DNA from: UBA5336 sp039818165
GTDB taxonomy: Bacteria > Pseudomonadota > Alphaproteobacteria > Caulobacterales > Hyphomonadaceae
Direction of reading: 5' to 3'
NCBI GenBank assembly: GCA_039818165.1
Contig: JBCBUL010000005.1
Location: 1 to 64,000 of the forward strand
Length of the DNA stretch: 64,000 bases
The position numbers were made by a program, and so were the translations under genes. This document shows, in pieces, positions 18,301-26,938 of the stretch. The notes beneath the pieces are model-generated. The model did no database searches, was not told the origin of the DNA, and saw nothing but the letters and a program-made list of their open reading frames with translations. How positions within the stretch are numbered: position 1 is the first letter of the stretch; every line of letters starts with the position of its first letter.

Positions 18301-18542
18301 TGTTGCCGCTGATGATGGAGCGCTCGATCCAGGCACAGTGGCTCATCCCAGTGGCCATCGGCCTGGCCTACGGTGTGGCGTTCGCCCTTTTGGTGACGCT
18401 GTTCTTTGTGCCCGCGCTCTACGGCATCGGCGCAGACATCAAGCGCTTCTTCGGCTATCTGATCAGCGGCAAGCCCCGTGAAGCCTTCAGTTACCCGTTG
18501 GATGAAAAGCGCCCACCAGCCGTGCCTGCGCCAGCAGAGTAA
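15390..18542 (+). CDS. RND-family efflux transporter permease
   Basis: A 1050-residue inner-membrane proton-driven pump of the AcrB/MMPL type. Start taken at ATG 15390 with AGAGGA seven bases upstream. Seen: N-terminal WWADNPVAANLLM and first membrane helix, large periplasmic loop, the TM4 acidic pair in GVIVDDAIIVGEA (about residue 400) expected to carry protons, and the second-half helices with GIMAAAGVAVNDNLVLIDY near 930. Length is standard. Substrate cannot be told; this subgroup is often annotated as multidrug or hydrophobic export. It ends 104 bases before idi, the first PGC-linked gene. Confidence 0.94.
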   Translation: MQGIIRWWADNPVAANLLMIAILIGGVVSYFTIERELEPYVEFPGAEVGVVWQGASPQDVEEQIVVRLEEAVSSIEGINRLWSVASEGYGALYIEGHMDLDEAAFLQDIKREVDSISTFPAAAEPPQMRLFASQNEMIRVAVSGDESVSERELKRFAEKTRREIGLLGYIPAVDLFGVRGEEVSIEVSEDALRRYGLTLGDVASAVRATSLNQSAGSVRTDGGNMTLAMRAQADSQEEFENIVVRQLANGAVIRVRDVATVIDGFQQVNLLATVNGERTILVQVMSGPNMDVVKMSENVRGYLAEQEGRLPEGVTMTLWEDAADDYRGRMVTIGSNFLTGLILVMITLFLFLRPSVAFWVGIGVAVAFAGGLALLPLFDVSLNMISTFAFLLVIGVIVDDAIIVGEAIHARTEEGESGLDAAVNGANMVVKPVIFAVFTTAIFFAPWMFLSGATSEFTRAISLVVIMALIFSLVESLLILPAHLAHLKPVNPRNPISRFQQGLADSIVWFAEHIYRPVMRASLRQRYLTASLFIAAMILSIGLLSNGIVKTSFFPESESDQIAIEVNLPQGTPYDRTLEVLDQIQVAEKALVEEINQSTNGEGELIENWYTRSRDNQVLALVKLVPPETRTLTARETADRLRELIGDVPDAEEISVNYTNDWSGPPIQYVLNSTDLDALNVAAEDLIAQLRSYEGVYNVVNDARSAAEEIRFDLKPGAEALGLTRADVARQVRQGFFGEEVQRLPRDGEDVRVFVRYPRADRESLDFLNNIRIRTRDGREVPLRTVADISFEKGVTQILRRERQRAIIVSAEVTTERIDEIRKELDENFFDDFDRLHPDVTRGNIGRAQGEAEFQAEIFTLLLIAIGVAYFLVAVAFKSYFEPALILLAAIPFCMTGAIVGHFIMDTPLGLFSYLGIMAAAGVAVNDNLVLIDYVHKLRAKGRSAAEALVEAGTRRFRPILLTSITTFVGLLPLMMERSIQAQWLIPVAIGLAYGVAFALLVTLFFVPALYGIGADIKRFFGYLISGKPREAFSYPLDEKRPPAVPAPAE

Positions 18543-18646
18543 GCGCCGGATCGGTGTTGCTCGAGGGCGCAAAACCGTAAAGAAGATTTGACGTCAACTC
18601 AGGCTTGCGCAACACATACGTTATGGATTCATCTTCCGGGTTGCGC

Positions 18647-19207
18647 ATGCATTCTGAAACAGACATCCGCGAGCAACTGATCCTTGTCACTGAGGATGAC
18701 GCCACCCTTGCACCAGCTGGCAAGCTGGAAACCCATCGCAGCGGCGCGCTGCATCGGGCCTTCTCCGTATTTCTGTTTCGGCCCAACGGAGCGTTGCTCC
18801 TGCAAAAGCGCGCGCCGGTGAAATATCACTCGGCAGGTAAGTGGGCGAACACCTGTTGCGGTCATCCTCGCCCCGGAGAGGACGTCTTGAGCGCGGCAGA
18901 GCGGCGCCTGACGGAGGAAACAGGCATCACCGCTTCGCTCGAAGAAGGGTTCAAGGCTCGCTACCGCGCGGATCTCGACAATGGCATGATCGAAAATGAG
19001 CTGGTCCACGTCGTCTTCGGCATTAGCGGGGTAGAAGGCCGGCTCAACCCTGAGGAAGTGTCTGACTACAGGAATATTGGGCTCGAAGCGCTGGGCGAAG
19101 ACATCGCCAATCGGCCAGAAACCTATGCGGTCTGGCTGGTGAAGTATTTCGAGCGCCATGCCGAACAGATCGCCCATCACCGGGATCTGGTACTGTCGCG
19201 ATGTTGA
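18647..19207 (+). CDS. idi: Isopentenyl-diphosphate delta-isomerase, type I
   Basis: A 186-residue Nudix-fold enzyme from the ATG at 18647 (ATG 18623 and TTG 18605 are in-frame alternatives; none has a strong ribosome binding site). It interconverts IPP and DMAPP to supply carotenoid and phytol precursors. Seen: HRAFSVFLFRPNGALLLQKRA, the active-site CysCys-Gly-His motif NTCCGHPRPGE, the Nudix-like box AAERRLTEETGI, and the catalytic Glu region IENELVHVVFG. Its place at the edge of the PGC matches many phototrophic alphaproteobacteria. A palindrome TTGACGTCAA (18589-18598) lies upstream. Confidence 0.95.
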   Translation: MHSETDIREQLILVTEDDATLAPAGKLETHRSGALHRAFSVFLFRPNGALLLQKRAPVKYHSAGKWANTCCGHPRPGEDVLSAAERRLTEETGITASLEEGFKARYRADLDNGMIENELVHVVFGISGVEGRLNPEEVSDYRNIGLEALGEDIANRPETYAVWLVKYFERHAEQIAHHRDLVLSRC

Positions 19208-19345
19208 AAGAGACTCTGATTTCCTTCAGGGGGTTCAAAGCTTTGTGGAACAGGGTTAATTGGCCGACATTGTTTTTTTGTGTTGGAACGGTGTGGGTTT
19301 GAACTACCGTTTCTATCGTCCGTGACCAAGAGGAGGGTTACACGC

Positions 19346-20176
19346 ATGACTTTCAATATGACCCGGAAGATGGGGTTTATGTTCATCGGCGCGTCCGCGC
19401 TTGCCCTGGCCGCATGCGGTGGTGGCGGCGAGGCGCCGGAACCTGCTGATGACGCGCCAAGCCCAGTCGAAGAGGCTGCGGGCGCCGTAACCGACGCTGC
19501 AAGCGACGTCGCTGATGCAGCAAGCGATGGCGCAAGCGCCGCTGCAGCCGCCGTTACCGATGCTGCAGATGCGGCCGGTGATGCTGCCTCTGACGCCGTA
19601 GATGCGGCAGGCGACGCCGCGAATGACGCTATGGATGCTGCTGGCGAAATGATGGACGACGCTGCAGATGCTGCCAGCGACGCTGCTTCTGACGCCCAGG
19701 ACGCCATGGAAGACGCCGCGTCTGACGTGCAAGACGCTGTAGAAGACGCGACTGAGGCCGCCACCGATGCAGCTGCAGGCGCTGGCGATATTGACCTCGC
19801 CGCTGCTGCAGGCATTGCCGCTGACAAGGTCACTGCAGAAACAGTTTCGGCTTACCAGGCTCTGACAGGCGATCCAGCCGCCGGCCGCCGGGTATTCACC
19901 AAATGCATGTCCTGCCACGTCGTGCAGGAAGGCCAGAATCGCGTTGGCCCATCGCTCTACGGCATTGTTGGCCGTGAAGCGGGCTCAATCGAAGGCTTCC
20001 GCTACTCAAACGCCAATGCTGATTCAGGCATTGTCTGGATCGAGCCAGTGCTTTTCGCCTACCTTGAAAAGCCTCAGGACTTCATCCGCGGCACGACAAT
20101 GGCCTTCCCTGGCCTGCCGAGCGCACAAGAGCGCGCAGACGTAATTGCGTACATCAAACAGGAGTCTGGCCAGTAA
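19346..20176 (+). CDS. Lipid-anchored cytochrome c with long Ala/Asp-rich linker
   Basis: A 276-residue protein; ATG at 19346 with AGGAGG nine bases upstream. Seen in order: signal peptide with lipobox ALAAC (Cys near residue 24), an acidic Ala/Asp/Ser-rich linker of about 120 residues built from repeats like DAASDVADAAGD, then a class I cytochrome c domain with haem motif CMSCH, the RVGPSLYGIVGR segment and the axial methionine in TTMAFPGLPS. The linker should be a long flexible or helical tether reaching from a membrane lipid into the periplasm. It lies in the PGC just before bchI, and no pufC is present, so it is a likely electron donor to the reaction centre (inference). It ends before a terminator at 20205. 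Confidence 0.88.
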   Translation: MTFNMTRKMGFMFIGASALALAACGGGGEAPEPADDAPSPVEEAAGAVTDAASDVADAASDGASAAAAAVTDAADAAGDAASDAVDAAGDAANDAMDAAGEMMDDAADAASDAASDAQDAMEDAASDVQDAVEDATEAATDAAAGAGDIDLAAAAGIAADKVTAETVSAYQALTGDPAAGRRVFTKCMSCHVVQEGQNRVGPSLYGIVGREAGSIEGFRYSNANADSGIVWIEPVLFAYLEKPQDFIRGTTMAFPGLPSAQERADVIAYIKQESGQ

Positions 20177-20204
20177 GGCTGACACCACTTTTTGTAGAAT
20201 ACGG

Positions 20205-20240
20205 AAGCCGCCGAGTTGCATGCTCGGCGGCTTTCGCGCT
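20205..20240 (+). terminator. Terminator after the tethered cytochrome c gene
   Basis: AAGCCGCCGAG (20205-20215) pairs perfectly with CTCGGCGGCTT (20223-20233) across a 7-base loop, followed by a T-containing tail (TCGCGCTTTTA). It separates the cytochrome gene from bchI and shows that the bchI reading frame cannot start inside the cytochrome gene. Confidence 0.75.
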
Positions 20241-20243
20241 TTT

Positions 20244-21296
20244 ATGGTGTGCATCATCGATTCAGCACAACCCGGAGCGCGTGTGCCCCCATTTCCTTTT
20301 TCCGCCATTGTCGGCCAGGACGACCTGAAACGTGCGCTCATTCTGTGCGCCATAGATCCCAGTATTGGCGGCGTTCTGGCCTTTGGTGATCGTGGAACCG
20401 GCAAGACGACAGCGATCCGCGCGCTTGCCGCCCTTCTGCCCCCACAAGACGTTGTAAAAGGGTGTCCCTATCGCTGCGCGCCAGATGCGATCGACCCCAC
20501 CTGCCCCCATTGCAGCGCCTTGAGCACGCATCCGTCAGAAGAATCCCGGGCGCCGGTGATCACGCTGCCATTGGGCGCTACGGAAGACCGTGTGCTTGGC
20601 GCGCTGGATCTGGAGCGCGCCTTGGTCAACGGCGAAATGCGGTTCGAGCCTGGCCTGCTGGCCAGCGCTAATCGCGGGTTTCTTTTCGTGGACGAAGTCA
20701 ACCTGCTGGATGATCACCTGGTCGACGTCCTTCTTGATGTGGCCGCCTCTGGCCGAAACACGGTGGAACGTGAGGGGCTAAGCATCGCCCATGCGGCGCG
20801 GTTCGTTCTGGTCGGAAGCGGCAACCCCGAAGAAGGTGACCTCCGCCCGCAGTTGCTCGACCGGTTTGGCCTTTTCGTGGACGTGCGCACACCCGCAGAT
20901 GCAAAGGCACGGGTTCAGATCGTGCGCCGCCGCGACACATATGAACGCGATCCCGACGGCTTTTATGCCGAGTGGAAGCGCGAGGACATGAAGCTGCAGA
21001 GGCAGATCGTGAAGGCAAAAGCCCGGCTCGACGACATTGAGACTCCCGACTCTGTCCTCGAACTGGCTGCAGAACTCTGCATCGCGCTCGGTTCGGACGG
21101 TCTGCGCGGAGAATTGACGCTGCAGCGCACCGCCCGGGCGCTTGCTGCGCTGGAGGGAAAGTCCAGGGTGACCAAAACTCATTTGCGCGCGATTGCACGC
21201 CCGGCTTTAGCGCACCGGCTGCGCAAGGATCCCCTCGACGATAGCGATGCCAGCATAAGGGTAGACCGGGCCGTAGCGGCGGTGTTGACGGCATGA
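20244..21296 (+). CDS. bchI: Magnesium chelatase ATPase subunit I
   Basis: A 350-residue AAA+ ATPase that with BchD and BchH inserts Mg2+ into protoporphyrin IX, the first committed step to bacteriochlorophyll. Seen: FPFSAIVGQDDLK near residue 18, Walker A GDRGTGKTT, the CysPro-rich insert (GCPYRCAPD, TCPHC), Walker B FLFVDEVNLL, and arginine-finger/sensor segments. ATG 20244 is the first start after the terminator; GTG 20283 (before PPFPFSAIV) is another. The stop overlaps the bchD start (ATGA). Confidence 0.96.
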   Translation: MVCIIDSAQPGARVPPFPFSAIVGQDDLKRALILCAIDPSIGGVLAFGDRGTGKTTAIRALAALLPPQDVVKGCPYRCAPDAIDPTCPHCSALSTHPSEESRAPVITLPLGATEDRVLGALDLERALVNGEMRFEPGLLASANRGFLFVDEVNLLDDHLVDVLLDVAASGRNTVEREGLSIAHAARFVLVGSGNPEEGDLRPQLLDRFGLFVDVRTPADAKARVQIVRRRDTYERDPDGFYAEWKREDMKLQRQIVKAKARLDDIETPDSVLELAAELCIALGSDGLRGELTLQRTARALAALEGKSRVTKTHLRAIARPALAHRLRKDPLDDSDASIRVDRAVAAVLTA

Positions 21297-23083
21297 CGAT
21301 CGACCCGCCGCCCGATGATGAAGACAGTCGGCGGGCGGCCCTCGATGCCGCATATTCACGAGGGCTCTCTCTCTGGAAAACGGCTGAACTTGCGGCGCTC
21401 ACCTTCCTTGTGGATCCTGTCGGACTTGGCGGGGTTCATCTGCGCGGGCCTGCAGGGCCTGTGAGGGATTTCTGGATAAATGAGATCAATCGATTGAAAC
21501 CAGCGCGCGCGCCTCTGGTATCTATCCCAGCCGGGACACCGGAAGGCCGGTTGATTGGTGGTGTGTCAATCGAACGCTCCCTCCAGTCGGGTACACTCAC
21601 GGCGGAGCGCGGGCTATTGGCAGACGCACATGGCGGCATCGCCCTCCTGCGAATGGCCGAACAGATAGAGCCCGCCGATGCTGCGCCGATCGCAGCTGCC
21701 CTTGAACATGGTGAGGTATGTGTGGAGCGGGCCGGATCGTCCCGGCGCGACGCAGCCCGGTTTGGCCTTATTGCGCTGGATGAAGGCATCGGCCCGGAGG
21801 AACGGGCGCCGTCAAACCTGACCGAAAGGCTCGGCCTTGCCGTCGACCTGGGCGACATTCCGCCCCGCATCGTCGCGGCGTTCGAGGCTTCGCCCGCGGA
21901 TATAGACGAGGCGCAAGCGACTTATCCGCATGTGCTTGTTGATGAGGCCGTGCTGGAAGCCCTTGTGAGCGCTGCCATTCAGGTCGGTATCTCATCATTG
22001 CGCGCACCATTGTTCTGTTTGCGAGCGGCGAAAGCGCTCGCCGCCTTGGGGGGCGAAGAAACAGTTTCTCAAGCACACGCCCGCAACGCCTGCCTGCTCG
22101 TCTATGGCCACCTTGCAACACCTCCCGAACCGGATACGGAGCGGGAAGCGCCACCTCCACCGCCTGAAGCCGACACCTCATCCGAAGACACCCCCGATGT
22201 CTTGCCCGAGGGCACGTTGGAAGACACGCTGATTGAGGCCGTGCGCAATGCTGCCTTGCTCGGCGCACTTCAGGACATCGCCCGCGCGGACGCCCAACGC
22301 AGCGCCCATGCCGAGGGCCGGTCCGGGGCCAAAATGCGAGGCGGCGCCAAGGGTCGCCCGGACAGATCCCGCCCAGCCACCGGGCGCCGCACCGGTCGCA
22401 TTGATCTGCTGTCAACACTTCGCGCTGCCGCTCCCTGGCAAAAGCTGCGCGAACGGGGCACTGGCCGTCTGAAACTGCGCCCAAGCGACCTCCACGTGAA
22501 GCGCCACCGGCACCGGGCGGAATCGTCGGTGGTCTTTGTGGTCGACGCCTCGGGCTCGGCGGCCCTGAACAGGTTGGCCGATGTGAAAGGCGCCATCGAA
22601 GTGCTGCTGAGCGAGTGCTATGCTCGCCGGGACTATGTGAGCCTTGTCGCCTTTCGCGGAGAGGCTGCAGAAACGCTTTTGCCGCCTACGCGCTCCCTCA
22701 CACGGGTGCGCCGCGCCCTCGCAGGCCTGCCTGCAGGCGGGACGACGCCATTGGCCGACGGCCTGACGCAAGCGCGGACGCTCGCAGATCTGGAAACCCA
22801 ACGGGGGCGCACCCCGCTTCTGGTCATCTTGTCCGATGGCCGGGGAAATGTTGCCCTTGATGGCACCACAGGGCGTGAAGCGGCCGATGCCGACACAGAT
22901 AAAGCAGCGCGGATGATGCAGCAGGTGGGCGGAACCGTCTTGTTTTTCGACACGTCCCGACGCCCCTCGCCCAGGGCAAGACACCTCAGCGAAACCATCG
23001 GCGCGGCCTATGCCCCACTCCCTGCGACTCAAGCGAGCAAGGCCGTCGCCAGCGCCATTCGAAAAACCATCGGACATCGCTGA
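21293..23083 (+). CDS. bchD: Magnesium chelatase subunit D
   Basis: A 596-residue partner of BchI. Seen: an N-terminal AAA-like half without a good Walker A, an acidic proline-rich linker (PEPDTEREAPPPPPEADT) around residue 280, a basic region, and a C-terminal von Willebrand A domain with the MIDAS motif VDASGSAA near 415 and later threonine and aspartate (GGTTPLADG, ILSDGRGN). The family forms the platform of the I-D motor complex. Translationally coupled to bchI by ATGA, and the bchO start lies 1 base after its stop. Confidence 0.95.
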   Translation: MTIDPPPDDEDSRRAALDAAYSRGLSLWKTAELAALTFLVDPVGLGGVHLRGPAGPVRDFWINEINRLKPARAPLVSIPAGTPEGRLIGGVSIERSLQSGTLTAERGLLADAHGGIALLRMAEQIEPADAAPIAAALEHGEVCVERAGSSRRDAARFGLIALDEGIGPEERAPSNLTERLGLAVDLGDIPPRIVAAFEASPADIDEAQATYPHVLVDEAVLEALVSAAIQVGISSLRAPLFCLRAAKALAALGGEETVSQAHARNACLLVYGHLATPPEPDTEREAPPPPPEADTSSEDTPDVLPEGTLEDTLIEAVRNAALLGALQDIARADAQRSAHAEGRSGAKMRGGAKGRPDRSRPATGRRTGRIDLLSTLRAAAPWQKLRERGTGRLKLRPSDLHVKRHRHRAESSVVFVVDASGSAALNRLADVKGAIEVLLSECYARRDYVSLVAFRGEAAETLLPPTRSLTRVRRALAGLPAGGTTPLADGLTQARTLADLETQRGRTPLLVILSDGRGNVALDGTTGREAADADTDKAARMMQQVGGTVLFFDTSRRPSPRARHLSETIGAAYAPLPATQASKAVASAIRKTIGHR

Positions 23084-23084
23084 C

Positions 23085-23993
23085 ATGGCGGAGCGCCTGA
23101 ACGCCCCGCCCCCGGCCAGGCCGGGACAGCCAGACTGGAGCCGCGAAGGCAAGGATTGGCCCAACCGGGAGCGAAGCGAATTCTGGCGTGTGGAGAGTAC
23201 AGCCTGGCATGTCCAGAGGCGTGGTCAGGGACCGACGGCGCTGCTCATCCATGGCACGGGCGCGTCGACCCATTCCTGGGCCGAGTTTATCCCACTGCTG
23301 GCGCGCTCCCACGCGGTTATCGCTATCGATTTGCCGGGACAGGGTTTCACCCGGCCAGCGCCAGGATTTGTCGCGTCATTGAACCGGATGTCTGGCGTGA
23401 TTGCCGACTTGCTCGACACGTTGGACGTCCAGCCGGACCTGGTCATCGGCCACTCCGCAGGCGCCGCCATCGCCGTGCGCCTGATGGCGACGAAGCGCAC
23501 ACGACCCGAACACATCATCAGCTTGAACGGCGCTCTGCGCCCCTTTCCGGGCCTGTTGCGACACCTGGCGCCCGGCATTGCCAAAACCCTGACATTTGGC
23601 GGGGTCGCCGCGAACATATTTGCCAACGCTGCACGCGACCGGCGCCGGGTGGAACGCCTTCTGGAGCAGACTGGCGGCGCGCCTGCTGCCTCCTATGTCG
23701 ATCACTATCAACGCCTGCTCCAATGCTCAGCCCATGTCTCATCCACCCTCGCCATGATGGCCAATTGGGACCTGTCTGGCATTGAGCGCGACCTTGCCGG
23801 TCTGTCAGCGCCCATTTCCTTTCTCGCAGGAACGCAGGACCAAGCGATTTCACCCGCTGAGGCGCCGCGACTTGCCAAACTCGCCAACGCAGGAACAGCA
23901 ATGAAACTTCCAGGATTGGGGCATCTGGCCCACGAGCAGGACGCCCCTGGCGTGATGGCCGCCATTGAGTCCGTCCTTCGCCAACCTCCTTAA
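23085..23993 (+). CDS. bchO: Alpha/beta-hydrolase associated with magnesium chelatase
   Basis: A 302-residue alpha/beta-hydrolase. Seen: oxyanion region LLIHGTGASTHSW, the nucleophile elbow IGHSAGAAIA, an Asp in FLAGTQDQAISP and the final His in LPGLGHLAHEQ, so a Ser-Asp-His triad appears complete. BchO is conserved next to bchI-bchD in purple bacteria but its substrate is not firmly known. ATG at 23085 immediately follows bchD. Confidence 0.92.
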   Translation: MAERLNAPPPARPGQPDWSREGKDWPNRERSEFWRVESTAWHVQRRGQGPTALLIHGTGASTHSWAEFIPLLARSHAVIAIDLPGQGFTRPAPGFVASLNRMSGVIADLLDTLDVQPDLVIGHSAGAAIAVRLMATKRTRPEHIISLNGALRPFPGLLRHLAPGIAKTLTFGGVAANIFANAARDRRRVERLLEQTGGAPAASYVDHYQRLLQCSAHVSSTLAMMANWDLSGIERDLAGLSAPISFLAGTQDQAISPAEAPRLAKLANAGTAMKLPGLGHLAHEQDAPGVMAAIESVLRQPP

Positions 23994-24037
23994 TCGCCCT
24001 AGCTCCTGCGATATCGCCCCGTCAGAGGAGCTCTCGC

Positions 24038-25336
24038 GTGACCGCCCTGCCTGAGAACCACCCCCAGCGATTTGTGCTGAGCAATGAAGTCCACGCCCGC
24101 CCGCCGGAGCCGGTCACCGCGCCGATGCGGATTTCGATCATCGCCTTGAAACTCGATGGACCGTATACGGATGATGACCGCCAACGCGTGGTGGAGCTTA
24201 CCGAACGCTATGGCGCGGTCCCACCCGGCGCAAATGCCAAACACTATAGCGTCGACCTCAGTGATTTCAGGCTCGTCTGGGAACGCCACACGGAGTTTAT
24301 CAGATACACATTCATGTCTCCGGCGGACGATAAGCCATTTTCAGAGCCCGCCATCGCCGCTGTTCCGGAAGACTGGCTGCAATCCTTGCCGGGAGAGTTG
24401 ATTGTCGCGGCCCACGCGGAAGTGCTGCCGGAATCGGCTATCAAGGAAGAGACCGATGTTCTCGCCAAGTCCTATTTCAGCGGTCATGCCCTGATCGGCA
24501 GCGATATCGCCGATGCCCGCGCCACCGCGATGACAGACTTCCGCATCCACAAGGACGGGTTCAGCCGCTTCCTGATCATCGATCGCGGAATGTCGCCCTG
24601 GGTGGCGGGCCGCGTGGTCCAGCGCATTCTGGAGATCGAGACCTATCGCGTGGTCGCCCTGCTCGGTTTGCCTGTGGCCCAGCAAGTTGTGCCCAGCCTG
24701 ACCCAGTGGGAGCGAGATCTTTCCACCACGACTTCGGAGATGACAGACCAAGGCACCACCGAGGAAACCGTCCTCCTCGAACGCCTGACAAACCTGCAAG
24801 CCGCCATCGAAAAGAGCTACACCGAAAGCCAATTCCGTTTCAGCGCCAGCGCGGCTTACCATGCCCTCGTCAATCGACGCATCGAGGAGCTGCGCGAAAC
24901 GCGGCGACCGGACATGCAGACCCTGGCCGAGTTCACTGAACGCCGGCTCGCGCCCGCCATGGCAACATGCTCCTCGGCTGAGCGCCGCCAGGCTGCACTG
25001 TCGGAACGGGTCGACCGCGCCGCACAACTGCTCTCCACCCGGGTCGATCTCTCACTCGAGCGTCAAAATGCAGAAGTGCTCGACAGCATGAACCAGCGCG
25101 TGGAGCTACAGCTGCGGTTGCAACAAACCGTGGAAGGGCTCTCCATTGCCGCGATCACCTACTATATCGTCGGCGTGATTGGATACATGGCCAAGGGCGC
25201 AGCTGCCGCCGGTCTTCCCGTTGACGCAAATCTGGTCATGGGCCTGGCCGCGCCGGCTGTTCTCGCGCTCACAGCGTTTGCCGTTTGGCGTGCCCGGAAA
25301 GAGATCACCGAGGCCCAGGCCAGACAACGCGATTAG
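24038..25336 (+). CDS. DUF3422 family membrane protein
   Basis: A 432-residue protein; GTG start with AGAGGAG upstream. It matches the DUF3422 family pattern: N-terminal HPQRFVLSNEVHARPPEPV, a central soluble region with ERHTEF and long helices (about 250-370), and two membrane helices at the C-terminus (about 375-395 and 400-420). Biochemical role unknown. It lies between bchO and crtI in the PGC, 44 bases after bchO, and could share its transcript. Confidence 0.8.
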   Translation: MTALPENHPQRFVLSNEVHARPPEPVTAPMRISIIALKLDGPYTDDDRQRVVELTERYGAVPPGANAKHYSVDLSDFRLVWERHTEFIRYTFMSPADDKPFSEPAIAAVPEDWLQSLPGELIVAAHAEVLPESAIKEETDVLAKSYFSGHALIGSDIADARATAMTDFRIHKDGFSRFLIIDRGMSPWVAGRVVQRILEIETYRVVALLGLPVAQQVVPSLTQWERDLSTTTSEMTDQGTTEETVLLERLTNLQAAIEKSYTESQFRFSASAAYHALVNRRIEELRETRRPDMQTLAEFTERRLAPAMATCSSAERRQAALSERVDRAAQLLSTRVDLSLERQNAEVLDSMNQRVELQLRLQQTVEGLSIAAITYYIVGVIGYMAKGAAAAGLPVDANLVMGLAAPAVLALTAFAVWRARKEITEAQARQRD

Positions 25337-25361
25337 GCCTGAACAAAACTATTTCACGCTT

Positions 25362-25405
25362 GCCGTGAGCATATGGACACTTCATAGTGTCTATCTATGC
25401 TGACG
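25362..25405. promoter_or_regulatory. PpsR-like operator pair at crtI
   Basis: TGT-N12-ACG (25388-25405) follows a second, degenerate element ending in GGACA (25362-25379), separated by 8 bases, giving the core GACA-N8-TGTC. The downstream element overlaps the crtI start codon at 25397. The spacing and core match the pairs upstream of bchC and bchG, so PpsR repression of crtI-crtB is likely. Confidence 0.6.
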
Positions 25406-26938
25406 CACGTTGATACCGCCCGCACATTCGATGCGAAGGTCTCCCCGGTAACGGCGCTGGTGATCGGCACAGGGTTTGGCGGGCTTGCCGCCGCGGTCCG
25501 GCTGATCGCGAAGGGCTACAAGGTTAAACTGCTGGAACGCCTCGATGTGCCGGGCGGGCGGGCCGCTGTTTTTCATCAGGATGGCTTCACATTCGACGCC
25601 GGTCCTACGGTCATCACGGTGCCCCAGCTTTTCCATGACCTGTGGGCATTGCTCGGACAACGCCTGGAAGACCATGTGGACCTCCGCCCCATCGATCCGT
25701 TTTACAACATCCGCTTCAATGACGGGCAGATGTTCTATTACAATGATGATGCAGCAGCCATGGAAGCGCAGGTCGCGCGGCTCAGCCCCGGAGATCTTGC
25801 TGGCTACAGAGCTTTCATGCGCCACTCTGAAGACCTTCGAAAAATCGTCTTCGATCAGCTCGGCCATGTGCCTTTCACGCATGTCACGACGCTGCTGAAG
25901 GCCACGCCGGATCTTGTGCGGTATGGCGGGCATTTGCCCGTCTACACGGTTGTTTTGAAGTTTGTGAAAGACGAGCGCATCCGCCAGATCTGCAGCTTCC
26001 ACCCACTTTTCATTGGTGGAAATCCGCTAGCAGCAAGCTCCGCCTACGCCATGATCCCTTCGCTTGAGCGCGAATGGGGGGTGCACTTCCCACAAGGCGG
26101 TACGGGCGCACTGGTGCAGGGTCTGGTTGATCTCATCGAATCCCATGGCGGTGAGTTCGTCTATGGCGCCGATGTCGACGAGGTGCTGGTCGAGCGCGGC
26201 GAGGCCCGCGGCGTACGGCTGTCATCCGGCGACGTGCTCAACGCCGATATTGTTGTTTCCAATACCGATAGCGCGACGCTCTATCATGAGCTCCTGCCCC
26301 GTAAGGTATCGCGCCGATGGAGCCCGTGGCGGGTTGAGCGTGCGCGCTTCTCCATGGGGGTCTTTGTTTGGTATTTCGGCTTGGACCGGCGCTACGAAGA
26401 AGTGGGTCAGCATACAAAAGTCATGGGCGATAATTTCAACGCCCTGCTGAATTCAATCTTCAAAACCAAAACACTGAGCGACGATCTCTGCCTCTATGTG
26501 CACCGCCCGACCCATGCGGACCCGTCGCTCGCCCCGCCGGGCTGTGACACATTTTATGCGCTCTCACCCATCCCGAACCTGGCGGCAGACATCGATTGGG
26601 CCTCCAAGGCGGCCAGCTACAAGGCGCTGATCGCGAAACGGCTCGACGAGACAATCCTGCCCGGTTTCCAAAATCATATCGTGACGGAAAAACTCATGGA
26701 TCCGCGCGACTTCGTAACTCGCTACCGCGCCTTCAATGGTGCCGGGTTTGGGCTGGAACCGATCCTGACCCAGAGCGCATGGTTTCGCCCCCACAACCGG
26801 GCTGAGAGCGTGAAGCATCTCTATCTCGTCGGCGCGGGCACCCATCCCGGCGCAGGCGTGCCGAGCGTTTTGTCTTCCGCGCGGGCGATGGATGCGGTCG
26901 TACCGACAGCTTCAGAACTGGCAGGCCAGCGTGTCTGA
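25397..26938 (+). CDS. crtI: Phytoene desaturase
   Basis: A 513-residue FAD-dependent desaturase of the CrtI type that introduces double bonds into phytoene to make neurosporene or lycopene. Seen: N-terminal dinucleotide motif VIGTGFGGLAAAVRL, LERLDVPGGRAAVF and FDAGPTVITVPQLFHDLW, and the C-terminal FAD-binding LYLVGAGTHPGAGVPSVLSS. Number of desaturation steps cannot be read. The crtB start overlaps its end. Confidence 0.95.
   Translation: MLTHVDTARTFDAKVSPVTALVIGTGFGGLAAAVRLIAKGYKVKLLERLDVPGGRAAVFHQDGFTFDAGPTVITVPQLFHDLWALLGQRLEDHVDLRPIDPFYNIRFNDGQMFYYNDDAAAMEAQVARLSPGDLAGYRAFMRHSEDLRKIVFDQLGHVPFTHVTTLLKATPDLVRYGGHLPVYTVVLKFVKDERIRQICSFHPLFIGGNPLAASSAYAMIPSLEREWGVHFPQGGTGALVQGLVDLIESHGGEFVYGADVDEVLVERGEARGVRLSSGDVLNADIVVSNTDSATLYHELLPRKVSRRWSPWRVERARFSMGVFVWYFGLDRRYEEVGQHTKVMGDNFNALLNSIFKTKTLSDDLCLYVHRPTHADPSLAPPGCDTFYALSPIPNLAADIDWASKAASYKALIAKRLDETILPGFQNHIVTEKLMDPRDFVTRYRAFNGAGFGLEPILTQSAWFRPHNRAESVKHLYLVGAGTHPGAGVPSVLSSARAMDAVVPTASELAGQRV

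Noticed and set aside
19440..19790. Repetitive GCN/GAN stretch that could look like a tandem repeat or array
   Set aside because: The period is irregular and it encodes the Ala/Asp-rich linker in frame within the cytochrome gene, so it is coding low complexity and not a CRISPR or satellite.
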